From contig CP073216.1 in NCBI GenBank assembly GCA_020342235.1, forward strand, positions 372,001 to 436,000: 64,000 nucleotides of DNA, written 5' to 3'. A model generated the notes under the pieces. It saw only the letters and a program-made list of their open reading frames with translations, did no database searches and had not been told where the DNA came from. This document shows, piece by piece, positions 19,571 through 30,459 of the stretch (position 1 is its first letter; every line of letters begins with the position of its first letter). The translations under genes were made by a program, and so were the position numbers. This DNA is from Saccharomycopsis phalli (lineage: Eukaryota > Ascomycota > Saccharomycetes > Ascoideales > Saccharomycopsidaceae).

Positions 19571-20848
19571 TTACAGTTGCTTGAATTCGTCCAACTCATG
19601 CTCTTCAAACTGCGGCAACTTGTCGTAGCCCTTCTTCTTCTTTGTACCAAATAGCTTATGGAGACTAGGCTTACCCAAGTTTTTGTGGAATTTCCGCTTG
19701 TATACTGATCGGCGGATGGCAGAAATGTCTCTGTCTTTTGAGCACAATTGGGTGATAAAGTACATGACACATGCGGCAACAACCACAACAGTAGGCATTG
19801 TCATAAGCACAATGTACTTATTTTCTTCTTCACCAATCCCGTCGTCTTCGATTTCCAACTGTTCCTTGGACTTTTTGAAAACCGCAGCTCCCTTTCGTAG
19901 GTTAACAATCACACCCAGAGAAAGGAGATCAAAGTCCTCATCCTCAATAGTGTCAGGCTGCAACGTGATAATGGCAAGCTTGCTATATTTCCCCTTGAGC
20001 CACTCTTGCTTGATTTCCAAAGGAAAGTATCCGTCCCGGTTGAGAAGCCAGTCGGAAGAGAAGAAGGCCATTTTGGTACCCGAAGGTAATAAGTCATTTC
20101 TCTTTCCTACAGACACAATCTCGTACTGATCGCTCAAGCTACGCTTTGTCATTCCCTTCTGGATGGCCTTTTCTTTGATGTAGGCAAGATGCACTCTAAT
20201 TTTCACAGCATCTTCAAAGAAACGAGTATACCAGGTGATAAAGTGAGTCTTATCCAAGTCAATGTTGGATTTCTCCTCAGGGGTACAAAACGGCTCACTG
20301 GATATATCCTTGGCAATGCCCTTGTTGAAATACCGGTCAGGCGTGCATCGGATAATCGGATTCAACTTGACATAGGTATCATCCTCATCAATGTACTTGA
20401 CCTCCTTGAAGATCTCATCTTTACCTAGATTATGTGCCTTCAAATCGCTGTTGTGATGTGTGATCGTGGTTGCCGTTTTAAACCAGTTTTTATACTCGGG
20501 GCCACCATTTTGAGTTATGCCATTCTTCACTTTAGGATTGACAGTCTTTGGGATACCCTGTTTGTTCAACGAAACCCATCGGGTTGGGCCGTTGGCAGAA
20601 GTCGGTCTGGCACTGAAAGTGACCCCTGCAATCACAGTGGGATGAACAATCTCCACTATGGACTCAGAAACAGTCCTTATCCAAGTCTCGGCGAACTCCA
20701 GAGAGCTGGTTGTCGTCCGAGGCACAATCACATCTCTATACGGCTTTCTCTTTTCCAAGACAGCCTGAGAGGTAATAGTGGCCAAGGTCTGTTGGGTAAC
20801 AGTAAGACAGCTTGCCACGGAGACCAACAATAGTACAGACAAATTCAT
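19571..20848 (-). CDS. PSG1: Golgi type I membrane protein, PSG1-like
   Basis: A 425-residue protein with a signal peptide (MNLSVLLLVSVASCLTV) and a dibasic site shortly after (VLEKRKPY). A lumenal domain of about 300 residues is followed by one membrane segment near 345-365 (YIVLMTMPTVVVVAACVMYFI). The basic cytosolic tail ends YDKLPQFEEHELDEFKQL. This layout and tail match S. cerevisiae YKL077W/Psg1, a Golgi protein, cleaved by Kex2, that helps maturation and stability of the proton pump Pma1. An in-frame upstream Met would add 15 residues before the signal peptide; the ATG at 20848 is better placed. Confidence 0.75.
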   Translation of the reverse strand: MNLSVLLLVSVASCLTVTQQTLATITSQAVLEKRKPYRDVIVPRTTTSSLEFAETWIRTVSESIVEIVHPTVIAGVTFSARPTSANGPTRWVSLNKQGIPKTVNPKVKNGITQNGGPEYKNWFKTATTITHHNSDLKAHNLGKDEIFKEVKYIDEDDTYVKLNPIIRCTPDRYFNKGIAKDISSEPFCTPEEKSNIDLDKTHFITWYTRFFEDAVKIRVHLAYIKEKAIQKGMTKRSLSDQYEIVSVGKRNDLLPSGTKMAFFSSDWLLNRDGYFPLEIKQEWLKGKYSKLAIITLQPDTIEDEDFDLLSLGVIVNLRKGAAVFKKSKEQLEIEDDGIGEEENKYIVLMTMPTVVVVAACVMYFITQLCSKDRDISAIRRSVYKRKFHKNLGKPSLHKLFGTKKKKGYDKLPQFEEHELDEFKQL

Positions 20849-20974
20849 TGTGCCTCGTGTGTAATGTGCGAGATTTATAAAAAAAAAATGCAACGTGATC
20901 CGGGATGATCGGAGCTACATGACAGAGTACTATGCAATAACAATGATGTGTATTAAGAAATATTAGCTTTTTTT

Positions 20975-21937
20975 TTATTTTACCTTCTTTGACTTGGCCA
21001 ATGCTCTAGTCTTCATACGCTTTTCTCTAGCAGCTTTGGCGTCTGGACCAGACTCTGTGTCTAACAAGAGGTCCCACCATCGGAATGACGAGGCGTAGTT
21101 ACCAATGAAGTAGTGGTGATGCAAATCATGATGCTCGGCGCCCGCCCAGAATGGCAACACTTTGTTCAAGGACCATGGGAAGTCGTAACCTGAGTGGGAG
21201 TCCACTGCCTGAAACAATCGCAACGTGACCCAGACACAGACAGTAAACAAGTGCAAGTTTCTGAAAAAATAGGAATATATGATTGGGAATCCCACGGTTC
21301 CAAACCCAAGGGCCATTACTTCTATTGGATGTGCGTATTCGGCCGTCATTCCAAATGGAGCTGCGTATCTGTGGTGCTGCTTGTGAATATACTTGTAAAA
21401 GACACCATAATGGAATAACCGGTGGAAATAATAGTGCCACATATCCTCCAAAAAGAAAAATATTCCAATCTGGTATGCCATGGTCGATAGTTTTGGAAAT
21501 GGCACCGAGATCATGATCCCCAACTTCATGCACATTGGATGGAAGGTCCAAATTGGAAGGGCCTCGACGATGAAGTGCGACTTGAGAACCGACTTGAGAC
21601 ATTCCCATTGCTCTTGTGCCGTTGGAATCTTTGTTGGCTGGATCTTGTATTTTCTAAACCATCCGAATTGATCAATCAAAAACCAAGGCAAGCACCGTCC
21701 AAAGTACATAAACTCATGCAACAAAAAGAACATAAGCCCGGTAGCAAGCACATCATTCTTCATATACAAGTACCAACTGGCCCATAATTGCTCTATCACA
21801 TTGAGCTGTTGGTGCTGTGCCCCAACATTGCGAAATATCTCCAAGTATGTTGTGCCCGCAATCTCTGATGATGCTGCATCTTCAAATACCTTGGACACAA
21901 ATCCAATCTGGGTGAGTAAAGATGTATTATTGTTCAT
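20975..21937 (-). CDS. ERG25: C-4 methylsterol oxidase ERG25
   Basis: A 320-residue membrane di-iron oxidase of the fatty acid hydroxylase superfamily. The three histidine clusters are visible: HRLFH, then HKQHHRY, then HDLHHHY. Family blocks [15 protein letters not shown] and [11 protein letters not shown] are present, and the tail is Lys-rich (KSKKVK), consistent with ER retrieval. Erg25 removes the two C-4 methyl groups in ergosterol synthesis together with Erg26, Erg27 and Erg28. Upstream, at about 160 bp, lies TCGTATA, the core sterol regulatory element bound by Upc2/Ecm22, which supports sterol control. Confidence 0.95.
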   Translation of the reverse strand: MNNNTSLLTQIGFVSKVFEDAASSEIAGTTYLEIFRNVGAQHQQLNVIEQLWASWYLYMKNDVLATGLMFFLLHEFMYFGRCLPWFLIDQFGWFRKYKIQPTKIPTAQEQWECLKSVLKSHFIVEALPIWTFHPMCMKLGIMISVPFPKLSTMAYQIGIFFFLEDMWHYYFHRLFHYGVFYKYIHKQHHRYAAPFGMTAEYAHPIEVMALGFGTVGFPIIYSYFFRNLHLFTVCVWVTLRLFQAVDSHSGYDFPWSLNKVLPFWAGAEHHDLHHHYFIGNYASSFRWWDLLLDTESGPDAKAAREKRMKTRALAKSKKVK

Positions 21938-22278
21938 GTTGAGGTTACTGAACTGATTCCAGTGCCAGATCGGTCACCCATTATATATTATGCTGTGTCG
22001 TATCTAGTCGTGTATGTGTACGATATCCAGTACCATGTATGTACGTATCGGGTGATTTTTGGTGAACCTCGTAGCGTAACCTCATATATAAACGAGATAT
22101 ACGAAACCCATTAAACGCATATTTACTTATAGTTCCGTAGTTCTTGGTCTTACTTCTTCGCTTCTGCAACCATCACACCTCTACATATAATAAACCAACC
22201 ATTACCAAACTCAATTTAACATACAAACTAAGCTATAAATAGTGCCGAAAAGCGAAATAACAGGTTTGAATAAAATGC
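21938..22278. promoter_or_regulatory. ERG25 promoter and UBI4 3' region
   Basis: No gene. A TATA-like TAATATATAA on the minus strand lies at 21981-21990, about 45 bp before the ERG25 start codon. Several CGTA-rich motifs occur at 21998-22060, and a sterol-response-like cluster at 22090-22104. Confidence 0.55.
22090..22104 (-). promoter_or_regulatory. Sterol-regulatory-element-like site
   Basis: On the minus strand this reads TCGTATATCTCGTTT. TCGTATA is the yeast SRE core for Upc2/Ecm22; TCGTTTA next to it is a related variant. Position upstream of ERG25 fits; binding is inferred. Confidence 0.5.
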
Positions 22279-23837
<1,559 letters not shown>

Positions 23838-25196
23838 TTATAACACCAACCAAAGGGAAGATCCAATAATACTCAAGCCGACAATCACGGTAATGACGGC
23901 AGCACCGCCTCTGTCTTTGCCCTGGATGTCCAAAGGAAGTGAGGTGTTGGCATTGAGGTTGATACCTCCGGCGGCCGGATTACCAACGGAGTCACCACCG
24001 GTGTTTGCGGTCAATGGCGGTGGTCTGTTCCAGATGTTGAGGTTTTGCATCACCTCGAGGGCGGCCATTTCCTCACCAAGACCGTACTTTCCATCATAAG
24101 TCTTTAAGAACCAGTTTAGGCCGCACGTGTGGCCATCCCGGCCGCCATCACATGACCCCGACGCGGCGATCGCCGATGTAGTTAGCCAGTCCATAATCGT
24201 GCTGTTTGTAGAAGGAGCCATGAGCGCAGTCAAGCCCAAGCATCGCGTAAAGAGCGCCTTGAAACTCCGCTGGTCGTTGTTGCAGCTGTTTGCCGGTTGA
24301 CACGCGGCCTCGTACATGATGGAGTTGTTGAAGAACACCTTGCTACCGTTGACAAGACCCTCGGTCCGATGCAACCAGGTCTCATTCCGCGTGTAGTTGT
24401 AAATGTACGCGCTGCCGGCCATCAAAAGCCCAATGTTGTATGTCCATTGCAAGTGCGAAATGTTCGTGCAGTTCGACCCGGTGTCTGCTCCGTCATACAC
24501 CACCCACCAGCCGTTGGTCACGTTGATGAAATTCACCTCCCACATCCAGTCCCAGACCCGTTCGGCCCAGTCGACGTACGTATCGTTCGAGGTGTACCGC
24601 GCCAACCGGCCTGCCATGTGGAACAATGCCCCATTGGACACCGAGTTCTTGTAGTCATACCCGTTGTTCCACCGGAAAATCTGCCACCGCAACCCGCCGC
24701 CACATGCACCTTCGTCCCATCGCGACGCCATGGTGTTGAACACCGCCTGGGACAAGTACAACCACCCAGGCTGTCCTGGACCAGGGTTGGAGAAATTCCG
24801 CTCCGTCGCCGCCATCACTGTCAAGCCCCACATGGCCTGATCGTCGTTACCTTCGGTGGTCGACTGGTTCGCAGGAACATAGTCCAAGTTGTCACCCACT
24901 TGGTATAGCAACGCCTGCTTGGTCGCATCCACCCAGGTGTCATTCTGCATGTAGAACCAGTAGTCCACCAACGAACCAAACGCAGCACCGGCGTTCCACC
25001 AGTAGTACGGATACGAGAACATGCCAATCGTCCCGCCAATCTGACTGCCCTGGTAATAGTCCATGAGCCCAGCAGCCACTTGTTGCGTCGCCCCTTCAAC
25101 GAGCCCTATGTCAATTTGTCCATTTTGCGTGATGTTGAGCCCCCCAGTTGTCTGTGAAAAAACGAGGAGCCCGTAAAGCAATGCGTTGATCTTCAT
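23838..25196 (-). CDS. GPI-anchored GH76 mannosidase-like protein, DFG5/DCW1 family
   Basis: A 452-residue secreted protein: signal peptide (MKINALLYGLLVFSQTTGG), GH76 domain, then a hydrophobic C-terminus (AVITVIVGLSIIGSSLWLVL) typical of a GPI attachment signal. The catalytic acidic pair is in TEGNDDQAMWGLT, and the family blocks MFSYPYYWWNAGAAFGS, CGGGLRWQI and SNGALFHMAGRLARYT are all present. Dfg5 and Dcw1 act on the cell surface and are thought to join GPI-anchored wall proteins to glucan. Many Asn-x-Ser/Thr sites are seen. A GTG precedes the ATG by 6 codons; the ATG starts the signal peptide. GC content is clearly higher than in the neighbours. Confidence 0.93.
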   Translation of the reverse strand: MKINALLYGLLVFSQTTGGLNITQNGQIDIGLVEGATQQVAAGLMDYYQGSQIGGTIGMFSYPYYWWNAGAAFGSLVDYWFYMQNDTWVDATKQALLYQVGDNLDYVPANQSTTEGNDDQAMWGLTVMAATERNFSNPGPGQPGWLYLSQAVFNTMASRWDEGACGGGLRWQIFRWNNGYDYKNSVSNGALFHMAGRLARYTSNDTYVDWAERVWDWMWEVNFINVTNGWWVVYDGADTGSNCTNISHLQWTYNIGLLMAGSAYIYNYTRNETWLHRTEGLVNGSKVFFNNSIMYEAACQPANSCNNDQRSFKALFTRCLGLTALMAPSTNSTIMDWLTTSAIAASGSCDGGRDGHTCGLNWFLKTYDGKYGLGEEMAALEVMQNLNIWNRPPPLTANTGGDSVGNPAAGGINLNANTSLPLDIQGKDRGGAAVITVIVGLSIIGSSLWLVL

Positions 25197-25561
25197 TACT
25201 GGCAAAGAAAGCACTCAGCGAATTACTGCCCCTAGTGCACGAGAAAAATACAATAAACAAGAAAGAAAATAGTTATCCGGGTCAAAGGCCTCTTGATTCA
25301 AATATTCTCTTGTCGTCCCGAAAAATTTTGATGGCGATGTATATTAATTTTCAGGGTTGGTTTTTTCCTCCAAGGGCTGCGGTTACCCTTTTTAGTAAGC
25401 TAACTAGCACAACCTGTCTATTTTTGGCAGAAGGGATGACACACTCACATCTTGATTGGCAATATTTTTTTTTTTTCATCAGCCCACTTGTACTTGTCTA
25501 CATCGTCACCATTGTCAGACTTTTATCGTCATTACACCACTATAAAATGTATATCTTCCTT
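25197..25561. promoter_or_regulatory. Intergenic region, promoter of the DFG5-like gene
   Basis: No gene. It contains T-rich tracts (13 T near 25465-25478) and separates the GLK1 stop from the DFG5-like start. Confidence 0.4.
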
Positions 25562-27112
25562 CTACTCAACGTGCGAGGCAGTACATAAGGCCGCCCCAAC
25601 ACCACTTCCATCCTTGGCCACAGTCAAGTCAATCTTTTTGGCCAAGCCACCCAACTGGGATAATTGTAGTCCTTTGTGAATAGTGTCTTGAAACCCCGGA
25701 TAAAACTCCACTACAGAACCATCAACACCAACCTCAACCACCTCGTCATGAAGCTTGGTTTTTTGCAACTCTCCTTGCTCGTCAATAGTCAACCCCAATC
25801 TGCCAGTCTTCAACACAATGGCCGCAATAGCAATAGATGACAACATCGCAGCCCGCTTGGAAACAGCATCAGTAACCTCCTTAATGATAACCCGGTCTTC
25901 AACCGTAGTGTGAAGATGCAACCCCTCCTTCAACAACAAATCAGTAATTTTCAAGTCCTTTGAATCGTCAATCTGGATCTTGCTCAACGTCTCAGTAGGC
26001 AAACTCCACTCCGTCAAAATCCGGTGCGACAAGGTCTTGGCGTCGGGTCTCCGTGGCAAGTTTGATAAATTCACCAAACTACCCGACGACGAAACATGCT
26101 TCAAACTGGTGGCTATTTGCTCGTAGTTTTGCAAAATCAACTTTCTCCGGTGCAAGTCCAAAATCACCAACCGCACAAGCTCCCCCAAAAACATGCCTGA
26201 AATACGCTTTTCAAAAACATGAACACCAGGATTACTCGTTTCTGAGTCTACAATCTCGTCGTAGCTAGTAGTTGGCAAGAATTTCAACTCATTGTCAAAG
26301 GAGCCCCACTCAGTGTTGACAATCATATCATGGATATCATGGGCCTCCAACATCTTGACTACTTCCGCGTCCAACTTCTTGATATTCTCCAACTTCTCAA
26401 CGTAAGCACCATTAGTACCAGTGCCAAAGATAGCACCCAAAACCGTCTTGTTGTTAGTCAATGTCGAGTAAGCATTGGTTAACAATGTGCCAACAGTGTC
26501 GTTGGTGATGGCAACAATTTGGACAGGCAACTTCAACTTATCAAGCTCGTTTTGGAAAGCCACAACAATGTCCTTGCCAACTGCGTCCTGGATATTGTAT
26601 CCTTTGGTCCATCTGATCAAAGTTCCTTTGTTCAATGCAGTTTGATTAAGGGGGAAACTGAAGGTAAATCCCATTTTAATTTTTGTCTGAGACTTGTTCA
26701 AATAGTCTGAATGATGTTGGGACAAAAAATATCTAATCTGCTTAGAAAGAAACTCAAACAATTCCTCGGTGGTTCCCACCATTAAGGTTTTGTCCACCAG
26801 AGTCTTGTATTGCTCGAGGTCGAACGAGTGATCGCCCTTCAAGTTGACAGAACAAATTCTGAAATTTGTTCCTCCCAAATCACCAGCAAGAGATAACCCA
26901 GATTCCGTTCCGTCGGGAATATGAGTTACAAAACTAGGAATCATTGGCAAGTAGGCATGCGATGCACTACTTGTCTTTAATCCATTGTTCATTTGTTGGA
27001 CAAAATACTTGACCCCGGCTTGGATTGTTTCCTGGGTGACATCAAATTGCTCGAGAGTACGGTTGATAGTTTTTCTAAGAGCCGGCTCGAGGATATCTTT
27101 ATGTTCGGTCAT
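25562..27112 (-). CDS. GLK1: Glucokinase GLK1
   Basis: A 516-residue hexokinase-family enzyme that phosphorylates glucose with ATP at the first step of glycolysis. The phosphate-binding loop is LAGDLGGTNFRICSVNL and the sugar loop GFTFSFPLNQTALNKGTL. Further motifs are AITNDTVGTLLTNAY, FGTGTNGAYVEKL, NTEWGSFDNELKFLP, FEKRISGMFLGELVRL and AKDGSGVGAALC. Wording such as NFRICSVNL-x-GDH follows yeast Glk1 rather than Hxk1/Hxk2, and the regulatory N-terminus of Hxk2 is absent. The frame is open 37 codons upstream, but MTEHKDILEPALRK is the natural start. The upstream gap is shared with divergent MEH1. Confidence 0.92.
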   Translation of the reverse strand: MTEHKDILEPALRKTINRTLEQFDVTQETIQAGVKYFVQQMNNGLKTSSASHAYLPMIPSFVTHIPDGTESGLSLAGDLGGTNFRICSVNLKGDHSFDLEQYKTLVDKTLMVGTTEELFEFLSKQIRYFLSQHHSDYLNKSQTKIKMGFTFSFPLNQTALNKGTLIRWTKGYNIQDAVGKDIVVAFQNELDKLKLPVQIVAITNDTVGTLLTNAYSTLTNNKTVLGAIFGTGTNGAYVEKLENIKKLDAEVVKMLEAHDIHDMIVNTEWGSFDNELKFLPTTSYDEIVDSETSNPGVHVFEKRISGMFLGELVRLVILDLHRRKLILQNYEQIATSLKHVSSSGSLVNLSNLPRRPDAKTLSHRILTEWSLPTETLSKIQIDDSKDLKITDLLLKEGLHLHTTVEDRVIIKEVTDAVSKRAAMLSSIAIAAIVLKTGRLGLTIDEQGELQKTKLHDEVVEVGVDGSVVEFYPGFQDTIHKGLQLSQLGGLAKKIDLTVAKDGSGVGAALCTASHVE

Positions 27113-27657
27113 GGTTGTTAAAAATTCAAAAGAAAATGAAAAGCAAGTTTGGAATTGTGTGGCCAATAAATACCAAGAAAATTTCCCACCTTTATAACTT
27201 TCCTTAGGATTATCTCTCCACAAGGCCTGCGGATTGTGCAGGGAGGTGCATGTTATATCTTGTGCCCAACGTATTCTACAATATGAAATGTGTGACCATT
27301 TACAAATGGCGTATTTTCATAACAACGATTAATGCATGTCCGTCACCCCATGATTTTCTCCATTCTATGTATAATGCAAAGTCAGAGTCTCTCCGAAAAT
27401 GCAATTACAGGGGTTTTTCCGCACTGCTGCATCACTCCACGCATTGGAAGACTCGAAAGATTTTCCGGTTGAAACCGAAGCCCCTCGTCAAATTTGGAAA
27501 CTACATAATTTCATCACATCCCCAGTCAAACAAAATCACTCTTTATTAGCCGGTTTACCGTCGGTCATAAACTACGCCAATCACAAACCTCATGCGTATC
27601 ACGTGATTTTATTTCTGTTATTGTATTTCCCACCAGCCTCAGTTTCACTAGAGCAAG
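27113..27657. promoter_or_regulatory. Divergent promoter region of GLK1 and MEH1
   Basis: A 545-bp gap without a convincing gene. It contains the palindrome TCACGTGA at 27599-27606, 52 bp before the MEH1 start codon. Two overlapping open frames of about 98 codons show no family features. Confidence 0.45.
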
Positions 27658-28116
27658 ATGGGAGTGTGCTTTTCCCTTTGTACTGGGCACGATGAGCACG
27701 ATGATTACTATTATGACGGCTATGATGAGAGAACACACTTGGTGGATACGGATGACTTTGAACAAGAGGAGCAGATGGCGGCCAAACGGAAGGAAGAAAT
27801 TGATCGGATTGTAAATGCAACAGTGGCAGACTTTGTGGATATATCTTCCTTTGTGGATATTAAACAGTCCATACCGCAAGTTGAAATAAAGAACAAGGAA
27901 TACCAAAAGAAAAATTTTTATTTTGGCAATGGGTTCACTAATAACTACAAAATGCCTCAAGAAGACTTGGAAAAACTCTACAGCCTCACCACAGAGCAAT
28001 TTCCACCAGAGCTCAAGGAGCCAATCAAATCTTATTCAAACAAATTAAAGGATCGATTGGAACAAACCTTGAATAGTTTAGTTGTTTCGTCCGACAAGGT
28101 TGTGGGAAAGTTATAG
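27658..28116 (+). CDS. MEH1: EGO/Ragulator complex subunit MEH1 (EGO1, LAMTOR1-like)
   Basis: A 152-residue protein starting MGVCFSLC, an ideal signal for N-myristoylation at Gly2 and palmitoylation at Cys4 and Cys8, followed by an acidic, Tyr-rich stretch. The middle has helices EEQMAAKRKEEIDRIVNATV and DFVDISSF, the LAMTOR1/Meh1 core that wraps the Rag GTPases and other EGO subunits. Ego1 anchors the Gtr1-Gtr2 Rag dimer to the vacuole and transmits amino acid signals to TORC1. It is slightly shorter than S. cerevisiae Meh1 (184). The N-terminal lipidation motif and helix pattern carry the assignment. Confidence 0.78.
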   Translation: MGVCFSLCTGHDEHDDYYYDGYDERTHLVDTDDFEQEEQMAAKRKEEIDRIVNATVADFVDISSFVDIKQSIPQVEIKNKEYQKKNFYFGNGFTNNYKMPQEDLEKLYSLTTEQFPPELKEPIKSYSNKLKDRLEQTLNSLVVSSDKVVGKL

Positions 28117-28278
28117 GTGGTTGCTACTTTGGCCCTTTGTACTATAATAAAATCTTAATATTTAACCGCATGCCTAAAGCGATGTTGTAATCACCACTGT
28201 ACTCGCCTTAGATACTGCCATTAGAAAAAATTCTTTAGTGCAACAAAAAATTAGTTGTTGAAACAACTTTAAAAAAGA

Positions 28279-28362
28279 AGGTCGTACCCGGATTCGAACC
28301 GGGGTTATTCGGAGGTTTCGTATGATCAAAACCGAAGGTGATAACCACTACACTATACAACC
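28279..28362 (-). tRNA. tRNA-Gln (anticodon TTG) with a 12-nt intron
   Basis: On the minus strand the gene begins GGTTGTATAGTGTAGTGG and ends in CCGGGTACGACC plus discriminator T. The acceptor arms pair (GGTTGTA with TACGACC). The D arm is GTGTAGTGGTTATCAC, the T arm CCGGTTCGAATCCGG. The anticodon stem TTCGG/CCGAA encloses TTTTGA-T with anticodon TTG. A 12-nt intron (28314-28325) lies after position 37; the mature tRNA is 72 nt. An oligo-T Pol III terminator follows at 28271-28276. Confidence 0.95.
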
Positions 28363-28898
28363 ATTGCTTATCGAATTTGTAATAGTCAATATCCCAAATC
28401 GTCAGGATATTCAGTATTACCTCAATAAAGGTACTATTCCGAGGGGATAGAAGAAGCTTACAATAATGTTTGTTATAATAAGCTAAGATGGGATTTCTCC
28501 CAAAGTTCGTTCAGCTTATAGCAGGTTTCCCCGCTATTTATATTATTCTATATGGTAGAGGTGTTCCATCGACTTGCGTCTGGTGGAGACGTAAGAATCC
28601 TTTTCAGGACGGTCTAGACCTTCTTTTAGCCTTAATAGGAAAGAGCATGTCTGACCCTTGCTGTACGTAACTTGAAGACGTAACTTCGCAAGGCCTAGAC
28701 CATGTTCAGAGGGAATGTTGTTCTTCATGTTGATCCTAGCATGTTGTATGCCTTCACGTGCCATTCACGTGTACCTTCTATACTCCAGAGGAGAGGTACC
28801 GGGGATTGCCCGTTACAGAATTTTTATTTTGAAGACTATTTGAGAAGCAGAAAAACGCGAACATTTTTTTCAATTGGCTCATGTGAATCTTTTTGAGC
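28363..28898. promoter_or_regulatory. Intergenic region, promoter of MSS1
   Basis: A 536-bp gap. I found no protein gene. Two CACGTG boxes spaced 11 bp apart lie at 28755-28760 and 28766-28771, about 130-145 bp before the MSS1 start. A small ncRNA cannot be excluded, but I recognise none. Confidence 0.4.
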
Positions 28899-30332
28899 AT
28901 GAAGATAACTTTCATTAGGCTGCTACATGCTGCAAGTAAAGTCGGTTCTGCCACTATATATGCTCTATCATCAGCACCATCAAGATCTGCAGTTGGAGTA
29001 ATACGAGTTTCTGGCCCAGAATCAGATTTTATCTTGAAATCACTTGCTGGTACAATCCCTAAGCATAGGTCTCTCGTTCTTAGGAAACTTGTGTGGCCTA
29101 CAAATGGGAAAGTATTAGATCATGCATTAGTATCGAGGTTCAAAGGGCCCAGATCGTTTACTGGAGAAGACATGTCTGAATTTCACGTACATGGAGGAAT
29201 TGCGACAATTAATGCAGTGATACGAGCCATCAAGGAATTGAACGACGGGGAAAGTAGGTTTATACGACATGCTGAGAATGGGGAATTCACTCGACGAGCA
29301 TTTCAAAACGGGAAGATGGATCTCACCGAGGCTGAAGCTATTAGCGAAATTATAGATGCCGAGACAGAGTCGCAACGAGTGTCTGCAATTGGGTCGATGG
29401 AAGGGTATAATAAAAAGTATTTTGACGAGCTAAGAAATAATATTTTACAAAGTTACGCTACGCTATCAGCCTTGATAGATTTTGGAGAAGACTACGAGTT
29501 GGAGGATGCCAATGAGCTTTTGAACAATGTGGGGAAAGACATTGCCAAATTGAAGACAAGTCTTGAAGAATATTTGCACAGGGCTCAAAAGACGACTATT
29601 TTGCTAAATGGAGTCAAACTTACGTTGGTAGGACCGACTAATGCAGGCAAGTCATCACTATTAAACAATATTATGAATAAGGACGTGGCAATAGTAAGTG
29701 ACATTGCAGGAACAACCAGAGACGCATTGAACTTTCCAGTGGATATTAATGGTTATAAAGTTATCATTGCCGATACAGCTGGAATACGGGAGTCCACTGA
29801 GGACAGTATAGAAGCTGAAGGGATACGACGAGCAAAGAACCAAGGGTTGGAAAGCGATTTGGTTTTATGTGTGCTACCAATTAATGAAAGGATTGATGAA
29901 GACTTGGCTCGATATGTTCTGGGGTTGGGAGATAAGCCGTTGGTAGTAGCATTGAACAAGAAGGATTTGGTGGGAGAAACTGGGGAGTATGTGAAGATGT
30001 TTTGCGAGAAGCTAAAAGTGCCAGAGTCACAGGTGATTGCCATTTCTTGCTTGAGGCGTGAGGGAATTGATGAGCTAGTAGAGGTCTTGTCAGACACAGT
30101 TCAAAACATTACTACCAAGGATCCTATTAGTCTTTCTGCACGAGCCCAAGATATTCTAAACAACGATATAATGTATGGGTTTGATCGTTTTTTCGACGCT
30201 GGTGATGATGCGGTTTTGGCTCTTGATTCTTTGGCGATTTCCATCCGAGGCATTGGACTAATCACAGGGGAAGGCGTAAACGTCGAAGAAGTGTTGGAAG
30301 TGATTTTTTCAAAGTTTTGTATAGGTAAATGA
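28899..30332 (+). CDS. MSS1: Mitochondrial tRNA-modifying GTPase MSS1 (MnmE/TrmE)
   Basis: A 477-residue mitochondrial MnmE. The tetrahydrofolate-binding N-terminal domain has TIYALSSAPSRSAVGVIRVSG, PRSFTGEDMSEFHVHGG and the FTRRAFQNGKMDLTEAEA block. The G domain has LVGPTNAGKSSLLNNI, DIAGTTRD, ADTAGIRE and NKKD. The C-terminus is FCIGK, the MnmE ending whose cysteine takes part in catalysis. With Mto1 it makes the 5-carboxymethylaminomethyl group at U34 of mitochondrial tRNAs. A TTG lies two codons upstream; the ATG at 28899 opens the likely presequence MKITFIRLLHAASK. Confidence 0.95.
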   Translation: MKITFIRLLHAASKVGSATIYALSSAPSRSAVGVIRVSGPESDFILKSLAGTIPKHRSLVLRKLVWPTNGKVLDHALVSRFKGPRSFTGEDMSEFHVHGGIATINAVIRAIKELNDGESRFIRHAENGEFTRRAFQNGKMDLTEAEAISEIIDAETESQRVSAIGSMEGYNKKYFDELRNNILQSYATLSALIDFGEDYELEDANELLNNVGKDIAKLKTSLEEYLHRAQKTTILLNGVKLTLVGPTNAGKSSLLNNIMNKDVAIVSDIAGTTRDALNFPVDINGYKVIIADTAGIRESTEDSIEAEGIRRAKNQGLESDLVLCVLPINERIDEDLARYVLGLGDKPLVVALNKKDLVGETGEYVKMFCEKLKVPESQVIAISCLRREGIDELVEVLSDTVQNITTKDPISLSARAQDILNNDIMYGFDRFFDAGDDAVLALDSLAISIRGIGLITGEGVNVEEVLEVIFSKFCIGK

Positions 30333-30459
30333 TGTACGTGCTTGGCACCCCTAATTCATTTTCGAAGCCACCTTTGATTCGTTTTGTAAATATCCAGAAT
30401 GTGCCGATATTGCCTATTTGAATGTCACATGCGATTCCTTATTACTGTTAGAATACAGA

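Noticed and set aside
27399-27695. 98-codon frame overlapping the MEH1 start
   Set aside because: It lies in the GLK1-MEH1 promoter and runs into MEH1 in another frame, with no protein features.
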